Source of the DNA: Przewalskia tangutica
Taxonomy: Eukaryota > Streptophyta > Magnoliopsida > Solanales > Solanaceae
Assembly (NCBI GenBank): GCA_029844215.1
Contig: CM056732.1
Coordinates: 56,343,007-56,407,006 of the forward strand
Direction: 5' to 3'
DNA length: 64,000 nucleotides
The position numbers and the translations under genes are program-made. Of the stretch, positions 1 to 10,445 are shown piece after piece. Position 1 is the first letter of the stretch, and each line of letters starts with the position of its first letter. The notes below the pieces were generated by a model. The model ran no database searches. It was not told the DNA's origin and saw nothing but the letters and a program-made list of their open reading frames with translations.

Positions 1-465
1 TAATATATATAAACCAAAATCTGCGCTTACATCTCATCGCATAACAGACTACTGCACTTCTGAAGTAACAACTATGGCGACAGGCCCCGCCATACCCGAC
101 AAGACAAAACTATCTACAACAGGAGATCATACCCAAAAGTAGAGCCTCCGAGAAGATGGAGCTCCCGACACCAAAGCAAAGATCCTAAGGATGTGGATCT
201 AGCACTGCTTGCCTTTACTGCGCATGACGCACCCAAGCGAGGTCAGATAACAGTACTAAGTATGTGAAATCAGAAATACTTAAATGAAATCATATCATTT
301 TAAAACCAGTTTACAAATATGCACGAAACAACCAATATAACTGCACATAGTGCCACATCATAAACAAGAGCAACAATAGGTAACTGTAATAGGTCTTTTC
401 TAGGCTGCGAATGATCAAGCAGGCCACTCGCCCGTATTATCATTCTCGCAAGCCTAATCTCGACT

Positions 466-710
466 CCGTAGTCCGCATAGGCCACTCACATAGGCCCGCA
501 TGAGGTATAACCCCGCATCGAGGGTAGCTACTCCTCGGCGTCGCCCCGACTCGTTGTCCGCATGCCACATGCACCGCGTGAGGCATAACCCCGCACACTA
601 ACTCCGAACTCTCGTAGCTCGCATAGGCCCCTGGACCCGCATGAGGTATTCTCGAATCATGGTCCTGCATCACCGAGTCTACCCCGCATCGAGGCGCTAA
701 CCCCTGTATC
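466..710 (-). repeat. GC-rich tandem repeat in LTR L1
   Basis: About four degenerate units built around 'ccgcatgaggtat' (in minus sense 'atacctcatgcgg'), rich in CpG. The same unit type sits at the matching place in the A, B, D and G LTRs, with differing copy number. Confidence 0.75.
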
Positions 711-1933
711 ATCTCAAGAGGTGAGCGATATAGTACTAACATAACAACTTATAGTTTAAACAACATAAGCATAAGTAAGACTGACCTCTTTACTCAAACG
801 TTACAAGATACTAACACACATAGCATCACAATATGTCTACTCATCAAAACCATCTTATTATACCTTTCAGCAATCAATACAAGTCTTTTATAAACACATA
901 AGTAAAATGTTCCTTTTTATAAAACTTAAGCCGTTATACTTAACTTTCCATAAAGCTAGTATAACCCTTAAGCTTCTTGTTTTAAAAACAAATATTCTTC
1001 TTCTTTCAAAACTGTTTTATAATTCTTTTGAAAGACTTGTTAAGATCTTTATTATTCAGGCTTAAGTCGCAAGACATTGCCGTAAGTATTATTTAGGCTT
1101 AACTCAAAAGACATTGCCGAAGTTATTATTTAGGCTTAAGTCAAAAGACATTGCCGAAGTTATTATTCAGTTAACACACGTACGTCTACCGTACTATATA
1201 TATATTTAAAATATCATGCTTAAGAGTATAGGAAGAATCACATACCTTCTTGGCGAAATCCACCTGCCAAGTCGAATATGTCGCGCGCAGAGAATCAGCC
1301 TATAATAGTCACAGACATCTATCAAAGTCTAGACTACTCTGTAGGTCATTCTAAACAGAGGGTTCACAATTCTACGGAAAGTCGGGCAGCACTTCCCTAC
1401 CCTGAGCTATATAAGTCTCATCAGTGAAAACAAATCTATGTAAGTATAGTTCAATTATTCTTCTTTATACCCTTCTACCGTGATAACAGTTCAATTCTAT
1501 TCTGAATATTCTTCTAAGTATTTATACTTATTCTTATACTTCTTACAAGATGCATTCTCTAATTATAAAAGAAGGGTAAGTTTATTTACCTCATAAGCCC
1601 AAAATTATCCAAGTTAAACGTCGCTCCCGAGCAAGGTTTAGCTCCTAATTTGTGCGCTCCGATAGCTCCAGAACCCTTAAGTTCTTCACAACTTCTACTA
1701 AGTACAAAGGGATTTGGGCTAGGGTATTTTGGGCATTATAACAATACTAGAAGGCAACTTTTCTACCAAGGGAGGGGGGGTAGGTTTCGGCTAGGCTAGG
1801 GGGAGGGGTTGCCTCGGCCAAGCTTCAAAAGGGGAGGGGGGGAGTGTTTGGACGAAAAGCTACAAGGGAGAGGGAAGGATTTTAGCCTTGGAAAGTTTGT
1901 TTGTGGATGAAGAACTCTTCATCACAAGAGGGG

Positions 1934-1941
1934 TATTTATA
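1934..1941 (-). promoter_or_regulatory. TATA box of LTR L1
   Basis: TATAAATA on the minus strand, about 410 bases inside the LTR 5' end, at the position conserved in every LTR of this family. Transcription would start some 30 bases further left. Confidence 0.6.
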
Positions 1942-2348
1942 GGTCAAGGGATGGCCAACCAATGGCCAAGATTATGCCAAGTGCAAGGCAAGTGTAGGGT
2001 GAGGATTAGGGCAAGTGTCCTTAGCCAACTTGCACACAAAATATCCTACCAACTCCAAGACAAAAATGGTCATCCAATTCGGCCTAATGCCGCCCCACAT
2101 CCACCAATGAGAGGGTGACAAGTGTCGCCCTCTCGTTGGTCCAAAGTGTTTCGTCTCTCGGAAAAATCCGCAAAAATTAGAAATGACATAGCCGGAATTT
2201 ATCCTACGCGAGTTGTGTAAAACGTTTCGTCGGAAAACGATCCTTTTAATGAGTTGTGCCAAAAAAAAAACGTCCCATTGCCTACTTTAAGGCTAAACTT
2301 TCGTACGTACGCCCTTACGTACATACTCTGGAAATACGGGGTATAACA

Positions 2349-4112
2349 TAAATCAAGTTACCATTTTAAAACCAATGATAAAACCATTCTTTTGCTTTCA
2401 TAAAGTCGTTATAACTAACTTCCCATAAAGCTGTTATAACACTTTATGTTTTAAACCAATTTAAGACAAAAACCATGTCTCTCTTTTAAACCAAAAACTC
2501 TTCAATTCCTCAAGTCTCTTTTCTTTTAGAAATCAAGTTCCTTTTAAAGACCAAATACTCATTTCTCGCGAATGAGATTTCACAACTTTCTACACAATTC
2601 GAGTTCTTCATATATCATATCAAGTCAAATATAAGTCAAGTCCTTTATCTTTTAAAATCAGTAAACCAACCAAATTCACTTAGAACATACGACGCTCATC
2701 GTACTACATAGTTCACAACAATCATGCTAGAAAAGATAGGAAGAGGTTCACATACCTCGCGACGATTATCGACAATTAGCAAATTGCTCCAAGTACTACA
2801 ACCTTGCTAGCCTTTTCCACCCTTCAAGTAGAATACGCTACTCGTAGTACTTCCACCTATACTGGCCATAAAACGTCTATCAACTTCTAGATCTCTTCGT
2901 AGAATATTCTAAATACAAGATTCCTTTATTCTACGTAAAATTCGCAGACCTCCCCCACAACCACATAAATCTCCTCCTCTACTCAGGCCCGCTACCAGGC
3001 CAACAACTCCCAGAGGGAGGGTTACACGTCTAACCGGACGTGTACAATTCTACTTCACAATAATACTACACCGCCATCAGAATACAATCCAATGTAAATA
3101 CAGTTCAATCCTTTATAATCATCCTTCCAATAAATCTTATACTCAATTCTAAATTACTACAATATGTAATATCCAATTACAATAGGGGGGCATAGATCAT
3201 TACCTCGATAAGCCCAAAATTATCCAAGATATATGTCGATCCTGAGCAACGTTTAGCTCCAACTCCTTACGCTCCAACCCGCTCCAAGCGACCCTTAGAA
3301 GTTTCTAAACAACTTCTCTTAACACTTCAACCAAACTAGGAAGATTTTTCTGTGGTTTCGCCATGACTATTGGAATAAAGTAGTATTTCCGGGCTCCTAG
3401 TATTGAAATAACTTTGGAATACAACTAGGGATACTAGGCTAAGGTATTTGGGATTATACAACAATACACAAAGTATTTTCTACACAAGAGGGGGAGGGTG
3501 GACGAAAACTACTCAATGGAGGGGATATTTTTTTGCCTTGGGAAGTCTTTAAGTGGATGAATATTATGTCTTGCACTATGGGGTATTTATAGAAAAATCA
3601 AGGGCCAAGATCAAGTCAAGTGGGTGGTCAAGATTGGGCCATGTGTGTGTGGGTCCCACCACACCACATGGCCAACGAAAATCACTCCAAGTGTCATGGC
3701 CATTTCGGCCAAGGGGACAAGTGGCTAGCCACTTGTCCCACCAATTTCGGCCCACATGGCCACTCAAGGGGGGTGACACGTGTCGCCCCCTTACTCGTCC
3801 AAAATATTTCGTCTTCCGAAAATATCCAAAATACCGAAAATCTCAAAACAAATGGCCCCACAAAACCGTAAATTTCTCCCGTGGGCCCCACGTGACCATT
3901 TCTGAAAATAAAATCCCAAAATTCTAATATAATCCAAGAAGTCCAAATACCAAATCTGGGAATCCAATTCCCACTAACGAACCTTTTTCCTTCACAAAAC
4001 CCGGAAACCTTTCCGTCGAAAAATCACACCTTTCTTTTTTTTTTCCAAAATTTCTATCGTAATCTCGTACATACGTCCTCACATACATACCCTGGAACTA
4101 CGGGGTATAACA
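2349..4112 (-). repeat. LTR L2, B-like type, truncated by LTR L1
   Basis: The 5' part of a minus-strand LTR whose terminus (TGTTATACCCCGTAGTTCC) ends at 4112. It carries the B-type upstream module: the 'cacgtgaccat' segment near 3890, the perfect G-box palindrome at 3774-3790, a palindrome around 3714-3740 and a TATA box at 3584-3591. Further left come the conserved 'gataagcccaaaattatcc' block (3209-3230) and the 'acctcgcgacgattatcg' block (2752-2770). It stops at 2349, where LTR L1 begins. The plus-strand DNA beyond 4112 is the internal region of a different element, so L2 appears to be inserted into that element. Confidence 0.85.
3584..3591 (-). promoter_or_regulatory. TATA box of LTR L2
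   Basis: TATAAATA on the minus strand, about 520 bases from the LTR 5' terminus, with a G-box palindrome upstream at 3777-3782. Confidence 0.6.
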
Positions 4113-4189
4113 GTTATGCGCCCAGCAGAGCAGGATTTGATTAGAGCGACAAAGGGAAAGTGAGGCAGTAGTTACAGAGATATCTTCAG

Positions 4190-4640
4190 CCTTGAGAGAC
4201 TTGTTTAGGTCGTTATGGTAGATACATGTGGAGTGCTATGTTCGGTTAGCATTGTGTAAGTTGTGATTAGAAAACATGGGTAGTTGAAAAGGGTAAGTCT
4301 GGGGACGAGAAAATGGGGAGCCTTAGAATTTATAACAGTTGGGACCTTGGATGCAAGGTCGTCCTGAGTGGATGATTTTACGGTTGGTCTTTGTCAAAGT
4401 ACTCGGTATACGTGGTGTATTTGTGTGATAATTCCATGGGTAGTGTGAGATGGAAGTGGTAGCTTTCATGACGTGAACTGGTAAGATTGTTCCGGATCGG
4501 GGAACGAGATTTTAATACGAAGTGGGTCGGGTTGAGGCCATATCGCGAGTCAACCGCGGCCGAATGTGGTGGTCGGTTTGAGGTGGTCGCTAGATGATAG
4601 GGTCACGAGGGTGTTAAGCCCAAGTTAGGTAACCATCGTA
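4190..4640 (+). other. Conserved filler replacing pro-RT-RNase H
   Basis: No ORF with recognisable content. Matches 33430-33930, 19340-19830 and the reverse complement of 47240-47770. Contains the inverted repeat GTTCCGGATCGGGGAAC at 4489-4505. Sits exactly where an autonomous relative would have protease, RT and RNase H. Confidence 0.65.
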
Positions 4641-5510
4641 CGAGTTCGTGGATGCGTTCGACCAGTAGCCGGGCCGATGAGGTCAGCCCATCATGTCTTT
4701 CAGTTAGGACTGTTTACTCGGCGGAGGGTTATGCAAGATGTTATCAGGAAGGTTGTAAGGTTGCACGGGGTTCCTACTTTTATTTTATGGCAGGAAGTGG
4801 AGCCCAGTTTATGGCTATTTCTTTTTCGGGAGGTTTTACCAGGCGGGGTTAGGAACTCAGGTGAGTCTCGATGTGCATTCACCCTCGGGCGACGGACGAA
4901 CAGCGCATTTATCCGCATTTGAGGGCGTTACGGGCCGGTGTTTTGATTTCAGGAGTAGCTGTGAGGATTATTTGCCTCTTGTTGAGTGAGTATTATATAG
5001 CTACCATTTCAGTATTCGGATGGTGCCTTATGAAGCCTTGTATGGGCGGAAGTGTAGGTTGCCGGTCGATTGGTTCGATGTTGGCAAGGTTCAGATAGTT
5101 GGTCCCCACTTGTTTCAGCAGGATGTGGACAAGGTGAAGCTTATCCAGAAGAAGTTATTAGCAGCTCAGAGTCAACAGAAGTCGTGTGGATAATCGGCGT
5201 CGACACTTGGAGTTCAGGTTGACGGTGGGTCTTCTTGAAGGTACCACCCCGGAAGGGTGTGACGAGATTTGGATAGCAGGGGAAACTTAGCCCGAGGTAC
5301 TTTGGGCATTTTCAGATCGTTTGTAAAATAGGCCAGGTTGCCTATAAGTTAGCACTGCCGTCCGACTTAGAGACGATGCGTCCGGTCTCCCAGGTTGCTA
5401 TGTTTCGAAAGAGTATCGGAGATCCATCCAGAGTGTTCCCAGTTAATGATGACCAAGTTGGAGATAGTAACCCCGAGATTTTGGAAACTGAAGCAATGAC
5501 AGAAATGTGG
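4640..5510 (+). pseudogene. Ty3/gypsy integrase fragment, C-terminal part
   Basis: Integrase would insert element cDNA into the genome, but this copy is broken. Several frames together spell known integrase text: a decayed core segment at 4650-4920 ('RLHGVPTFIL' in one frame), the strongly conserved 'PYEALYGRKC' and 'WFDVG' motifs near 5024-5085, 'KLIQKK' near 5136, then a C-terminal segment near 5380-5480 ('SIGDPSRVFPVN'). The zinc-binding N-terminus and first catalytic Asp are absent, and the segments that should hold the other two acidic residues are too altered to recognise them. It is therefore very unlikely to be active. Some frameshifts may be sequencing errors at CHG sites. Confidence 0.75.
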
Positions 5511-5830
5511 TACGTATAGTAGGAAGAGTTTGAGTGTACGAGGAGGGTACGACGAGTAAGAAAAGAGGCGTAGATGTGTTAAGAAGATGGAAGTGTCCTT
5601 TTTATAAGTAAAGATGTGAAGAAAGTATCATTTAAACCATGGGTGGAGCTAATGGTATTGTTATACGCTTTAGAGATGATTCTTCGTTGGCTTGGATGTG
5701 CGCTTTTGCGAGTATGTTGTATTATGGCCATGTGTGGCATAAATGGTTTAAAGCATAGTAGGGAAGACTATCTGACGCGGTGTGCTTGGAGACTTAGAAG
5801 GAACATTCGACGAATGTTTCTAAGGAAGAA
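5510..5830 (+). other. 3' untranslated tail and degraded polypurine tract
   Basis: Sequence between the integrase remnant and the 3' LTR. Includes a copy of the conserved hairpin around 'gaacattcgacgaatgttt' (about 5802-5820) and a shortened purine run just before 5831. The tail matches 42511-42840 closely. No coding potential. Confidence 0.65.
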
Positions 5831-6052
5831 TGTTACACCCGTAGTTCCGCAGTATGTATACGAGGGCGTGCGTGCGAGAATCTGACATTAAAATTGGAAA
5901 GGAAGAAAGATGTGATTTTTCGGAAAAGTTTCTGATCTTGTGAAGGAAAAAGGTTCGTTAATGGGAATTGGATTCCCGGATTCGGTATTCGGACTTTTTG
6001 GAATTTTTGAGAATTATGGAATTTTATTTCCGAAATTGGTCACGTGGGGCCC

Positions 6053-6115
6053 ACGGGAGAACTTACGGTTTTGTGGGGCCCACGGGAGAACTTACGGTTT
6101 TGTGGGGCCCACTTT
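6053..6115 (+). repeat. Short direct repeat in B-type LTR
   Basis: Two tandem copies of a segment of about 27 bp containing 'gggcccacgggagaactta'; the other B-type LTRs (9293 and 43064) have one copy. A local duplication upstream of the TATA box. Confidence 0.8.
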
Positions 6116-6182
6116 ATTTTCGGATTTTTGGCATTACGGATATTTTTCGGAAGACGGAATATTTTGGACGAGTAGGGGGCGA

Positions 6183-6188
6183 CACGTG
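6183..6188. promoter_or_regulatory. G-box (CACGTG) in LTR upstream region
   Basis: CACGTG in the centre of the palindrome GTGACACGTGTCAC-like segment, about 185 bases upstream of the TATA box. The same element occurs at 3777-3782, 9400-9405 and 14686-14691. G-boxes bind bZIP and bHLH factors in plants; whether this one works is inference. Confidence 0.5.
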
Positions 6189-6372
6189 TCACCCCCCCCC
6201 CCCTTGAGGCCATGTGGGCCGATTGTTAGTGGTGTGTTGGACGGTTTTTGGGTGGGACAAGTGGCTTGCCACTTGTCCCATTGTTATGGTGGACAAATGG
6301 TTGGCCAACTACCCACACACATGTACCCCATCCTCACCACACACTTGCCTAGATCTTGGCCATTGATTTTCC

Positions 6373-6380
6373 TATAAATA
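6373..6380 (+). promoter_or_regulatory. TATA box of B-type LTR copy 1
   Basis: TATAAATA preceded by the conserved 'cttggccattgatttt' segment seen in all family LTRs. Confidence 0.65.
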
Positions 6381-8125
6381 CCTCTTTGTGCAAGACTAAT
6401 TCTTCATCCACACTTAAAGTTTCTCCAAGGCAAACACTCCCTCCCTCTAGTTGTTTTTCGCCCCTCTTGTGAAGTTCTCGTCCAACCCCACTTTGTGTAG
6501 AAATACTTCAAGTATTGTTGTATAAATCCCAAATACCTTAGCCTAAATTCCTAGTAGTATCCCAAAGTTATTTCAATACTAAGAGCAGAATACTACTTTA
6601 TTCCAATAGTCGCAAAATGAAGCCTAGAAAATCTTCATAGCTTAGATGAAGTGTTAAGAGAAGTTGTTTAGAAACTTCTAAGGGTTGCTTGGAGCGGGTT
6701 GGAGCGTAAGGAAGTGGAGCTAAACGTTGCTCAGGATCAACTTATAAAACTTGGATAATTTTGGGCTTATCGAGGTAATGATCTTTATCCCCCTATTGTA
6801 ATTGGAAATTACATGTTGTAGTAATTTATAGTTGAGTATACTATATGTAGAATGAATATGGATAAGAATTGAATGTATTTACATAGAATTTGTATTCTGA
6901 TGGGCTTGTAGTATTATTGTGGAGTAGAATTGTACGTCAGGTTAGACGTGTAACCCACTGGGATTGTTGGTTTGTTAGCGTGCCTCGTTAGAGAGGAGAT
7001 TTATGTGGTTGCGGGGAGGTCTTTGCCGAATTTTCCGTAGAATAAGGAACCTGGTACTTAGAATTGTTCTACGAAGAGAGCTAGAAGTTAATAAATGTTT
7101 TATGGCCATTATAGGTTGAAGTACTACGAGTAGCGTATTCTACTTGAAGGGTGGAAAAGGCTAGCAGGATTATAGTACTGTGGAGCGTTTTGCTAATTGT
7201 CGATAATCGTCGTGAGGTATGTGAACCTCTTCCTATCCTTTCTAGCATGATATTTGTGAAATATATTTAGTGCGGTGGACGCACTGTGTTTAAAGGAAGT
7301 TGATTTTCCTTTTGTGTCCTTGACTTGATTCCAAAGTTAAGTGACTTGTTATGAAATATTAAGGACTTGAATTATGTTAAAAAGTTGTAAAACCTCACTC
7401 ATGAGCAATGGGTGTGTGGTCTTTTAAAGAATAAAGTTATCTTGACTTCGAAAATGAGAATGGTTTTATCATTGGATTTAAAATGATAACTTGACTTATA
7501 AACAACTTGATTTTGGGAAAGGAGAAGTAACTTGATTTAAAGGTATAAGTTACTTGTTTTTAAAAGAGTAAGACCATTGGTTTAAAAAGTATATTGCTAC
7601 TTGACTTTAAAAAGGAAAAAGTGCCTTTGTTTTAAAGGAAGGTATAGTTTTGTCTTAAAATGATTTAAAAAAAGAAGGCACGCTTTTGTCTTAAGATTGG
7701 TTTAAAAAGAAGGTATGGAAATTGTTTTGGTTTTACTTTGATGTCTTTTTACTTGAGTTTTAAATAATAAGAATCTTGAAGTATTTCAAAAGAGTTATGA
7801 ATCATTTTTGAAATAAAAGAAATACTTGGTTTTAAAAGCTTAAGTGTTATACTAGCTTTATGGGAAGTTAGGTATAACGACTTAAGAAAGATAAAAGGAA
7901 CGGTTTACTTATTTGTTTATGAAAGTCTTGTATTGATTTCTGGAAAGTGTAGTAAGATGGTTTGATAAGTAAACATGTTATGATGCTACGTGTGTTAGTG
8001 TCTCGTGGTGTTTGTGTAAGGGGGTTATTCTTGTTGTGCTTACGTTGTTAAACGATAAGCCCGTTGTACTGCTATTATATCACATACCCCCCTGACTTGT
8101 TATGATGTCGAGGACTTGCCACCCT

Positions 8126-8340
8126 CGATGCGAGGAATACCTCATGCGGTCTGTGTGACTATGCGGAGCTGCGGGAGTTCCAGGATGATCACTCCGGGTG
8201 TGTTACCGTCGAGAATACCTCACGCGGTCACAGTGACTACGCGGACTGCGGAGTCGAGGATGATCTGCGGGTTAGCTACCGTCACGAGGAATACCTCACG
8301 CGGTGCATGTGACCTATGCGGTGCGAGTTCCAGGATTAGG
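8126..8340 (+). repeat. Tandem repeat, about 78-bp unit, 3 copies
   Basis: Units centred on 'gaatacctcacgcggtc' at about 8135, 8213 and 8288. CpG-rich and degenerate. Confidence 0.8.
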
Positions 8341-8974
8341 CACGCATAATGATACTATGGGCGATTGGCCTTGCTTCGATCATTAGCGGCCTAGAAAAGA
8401 CCAGTTACATTATATCTATTTTTGCTCTTGTTTATGCTGTGGCACTATGTGCGGTTGAATTGGTTGTATTTGTAAGTGGTTTTAAAAATGCTTTGATTTC
8501 ATTTCAGTACTTTACAGTTTCACATACTTGGTACCTGTTGTACTGACCTCCTTCGGGGGGCTGCGTTCATGCCGCAGGTAGAGGTACACCAGTCGTCGAT
8601 CCTCGCTCATAGGATCACAGTTCAGCGTTTTGGGAAGCTCCGTTTCTCCGGAGGCTTATCTTTTGGTATAGTCCCCTGTCGTTGTAGGTACTTACATTCA
8701 GGGGTATGACGGGGCCCTGTCCCATCGTAGTTATGGTTACATTCTTAGAGGTTTGCAGTACTGTTGTGGGCAGGGTTTGTAAAAGGGATGTAACTGTTCA
8801 GGTTTAATCATTTTTATATATATGCAGAAAGGTGACCGTTTTGGTTAGCCTATTTTCTTATTGTATATCTTGTTTCATGTATAAGTTTTTATTTCCGCTG
8901 ATTTTCTCTGATGTTGTATCACTAGGGTGCCCGGGGTAAGGCACCAGTCACGGGCCCGGGGTCGGGTCGTGACA

Positions 8975-9070
8975 GGTTCAGTAAGTATAGTAGGGAAGAC
9001 TATACCGGCGCATGTGTGTTTAGAGACTTAGAAGGAATATTCGGGACGAATGTTTCTAAGGGGGGAAGAA
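8975..9070 (+). other. 96-bp internal tail with hairpin and polypurine tract
   Basis: Only the last part of an element's internal region, starting at 'ggttcagtaagtatag'. Ends with an inverted repeat (9036-9054, one mismatch) and the polypurine tract 9058-9070. No primer-binding site or gag lies between the LTRs at 5831-8974 and 9071, so almost the whole internal region is missing here. Confidence 0.85.
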
Positions 9071-10031
9071 TGTTACACCCCGTAGTTCCAGGGTATGTAT
9101 ACGAAGACGTTCGTACGAGAATACGACACAAAAATTGGAAAGGAAGAAAGTTGTGATTTTTCGACGGAAAAGTTTCCGGATTTTGTGAAGGAAAAAGGTT
9201 CGTTAATGGGAATTGGATTCCCAGATTTGGTATTCGGACTTTTTGAAATATTTGAGAATTATGGAATTTTATTTCCGGAATTGGTCACGTGGGGCCCACG
9301 GGGAAAATTTACGGTTTTGTGGGGCCCACTTTATTTTCGGATTTTTGGCATTGCGAATATTTTCGGAAGATGAAATATTTTGGACGAGTAGGGGGGCGAC
9401 ACGTGTCACCCCCATGTGGCCATGTTGGCCGAATTATTGATGGACATGTGGCATGGACGGTTTGGGTGGACAAGTGGCTAGCCAATTGTCCCAATTTTGT
9501 GGTGGACATGTGGTTGGTAGAATCCACACCCACATCTCCCCAATCTACACCACACACTTGCCTAGATCTTGGCCCTTGATTTTTCTATAAATACACCTTG
9601 GTTGCAAGACTTTATTCATCCACATTAGAGAGTTTCCAAGGCAAAAATGATACTCCCTCCCCTTAGTGAGTTCTCGTCCAACACCCCCCCCCCACCTTGT
9701 GTAGAAATTCTTCAAGTGTTGTTATTATTCCAAATACCTTAGCCTAAATCCCTTGTAGTATTCCCAAGTTATCTTTATATTAAGAGCCCGAAAATACTAC
9801 TTTATTCCAATAGTCACAAAGTGAAACCCTAGAAAAATCTTCATAGATGGGTGAAGTGTTAAGAGAAGTTGTTTAGAAACTTCTAAGGGTTGCTTGGAGC
9901 GGGTTGGAGCGTAAGGAAGTGGAGCTAAACGTTGCTCAGGATCGACTTATAAAACTTGGATAATTTTGGGCTTATCGAGGTAATGATCTTTATCCCCCTA
10001 TTGTAATTGGAAATTACATGTTGTAGTAATG
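9071..10031 (+). repeat. B-type LTR, copy 2, left part
   Basis: First 961 bases of a B-type LTR (TGTTACACCCCGTAG start): G-box at 9400-9405, TATA box at 9586-9593, and the 'ggcttatcgaggtaatga' block near 9969. It is cut at 10031 by insertion of element A. Its remaining part resumes at 38528. Confidence 0.88.
9586..9593 (+). promoter_or_regulatory. TATA box of B-type LTR copy 2
   Basis: TATAAATA after 'cttggcccttgatttttc'. The LTR is disrupted about 440 bases downstream, so any transcript would run into element A. Confidence 0.6.
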
Positions 10032-10437
10032 TGTTATACCCCGTATTTCCAGAGTATGTACGTGAGGACGTACGTAGAAAAGTTTGGGCTTTAAAGTAGG
10101 CTTGGCCGAAATATTTTGTGCACAACACCCGGTTAGAATCGTTTTTCGACGAAACGTTTTACACAACTTGCGAAGGGAAAATTCCGGTTATGTCATTTAG
10201 TATTTTTGCGGATTTTTCCGAGAGATGAAACATTTTGGACCAACGGGAGGGTGACATGTGTCACCCTCACATTGGGCGTTACTTTGGGCGGTTTGGACGA
10301 AAAGGAGTCAAAGGGGTTGGTAGGATATTTTGTGATATTTGTGTGGTAGATGGATAAGGTACACATGGGTGAATCTTGACCCTACACTTGCCTTGCACTT
10401 GTCATGATCTTGGCCATTGGTTGGCCATGGCTTGACC

Positions 10438-10445
10438 TATAAATA
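10438..10445 (+). promoter_or_regulatory. TATA box of A-type 5' LTR
   Basis: TATAAATA after 'ggccatggcttgacc', about 406 bases into the LTR. As the 5' LTR promoter this would drive element A, but element D now separates it from the internal region. Confidence 0.62.

Larger units (their letters stand above)
1..2348 (-). repeat. LTR L1, D-like type, left end outside window
   Basis: Long terminal repeat read on the minus strand. Its 5' terminus (TGTTATACCCCGTATTTCC) is at 2348. Its last roughly 150 bases lie beyond the left edge, judged by alignment with the complete D-type LTR at 30008-32384. It holds an inverted TATA box at 1934-1941, a GC-rich tandem repeat at 466-710 and the conserved block with TGTCTTTTGACTTAAGCC-like motifs around 1060-1160. 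It interrupts another LTR (2349-4112) in the same orientation, so it is the younger of the two. The target duplication cannot be checked because the other end is missing. No coding potential is expected; the short ORFs here are incidental. Confidence 0.85.
4113..5830 (+). mobile_element. Internal region of a non-autonomous Ty3/gypsy element (5' part missing)
   Basis: Starts at the end of gag ('ttatgcgcccagcag', matched at 33363 in element A) and runs to the 3' LTR at 5831. Order: end of gag, a filler at about 4190-4640 shared with elements A, C and E, a decayed integrase C-terminal part (about 4640-5510), then an untranslated tail with a degraded polypurine tract. There is no protease, RT or RNase H. 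The 5' LTR, primer site and most of gag would lie left of the window; the minus-strand LTR L2 interrupts the copy at 4112/4113. The match to the other three copies supports an inherited internal deletion rather than a local one. Confidence 0.8.
5831..8974 (+). repeat. B-type LTR, copy 1 (3,144 bp)
   Basis: Complete LTR, TGTTACACCC at the start and GGGTCGTGACA at the end (TG...CA). From left to right: B-type upstream module with 'gtggggcccacggg' repeats (6053-6115), G-box at 6183-6188, palindrome at 6253-6280, TATA box at 6373-6380, the conserved 'ggcttatcgaggtaatga' block (about 6763-6780), 'gaggtatgtgaacctcttcc' (7213), an AT-rich middle, a tandem repeat (8126-8340), then the conserved 3' block (8510-8974) with hairpin-forming GC-rich ends. 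It follows an internal region on its left, and a mere 96 bp of internal tail separates it from the next LTR at 9071. Confidence 0.9.

Noticed and set aside
5940..6377. 145-codon ORF in the B-type LTR upstream region
   Set aside because: Lies upstream of the TATA box in non-coding LTR DNA; homologous ORFs at 9095-9579 and 42985-43290 change frame.
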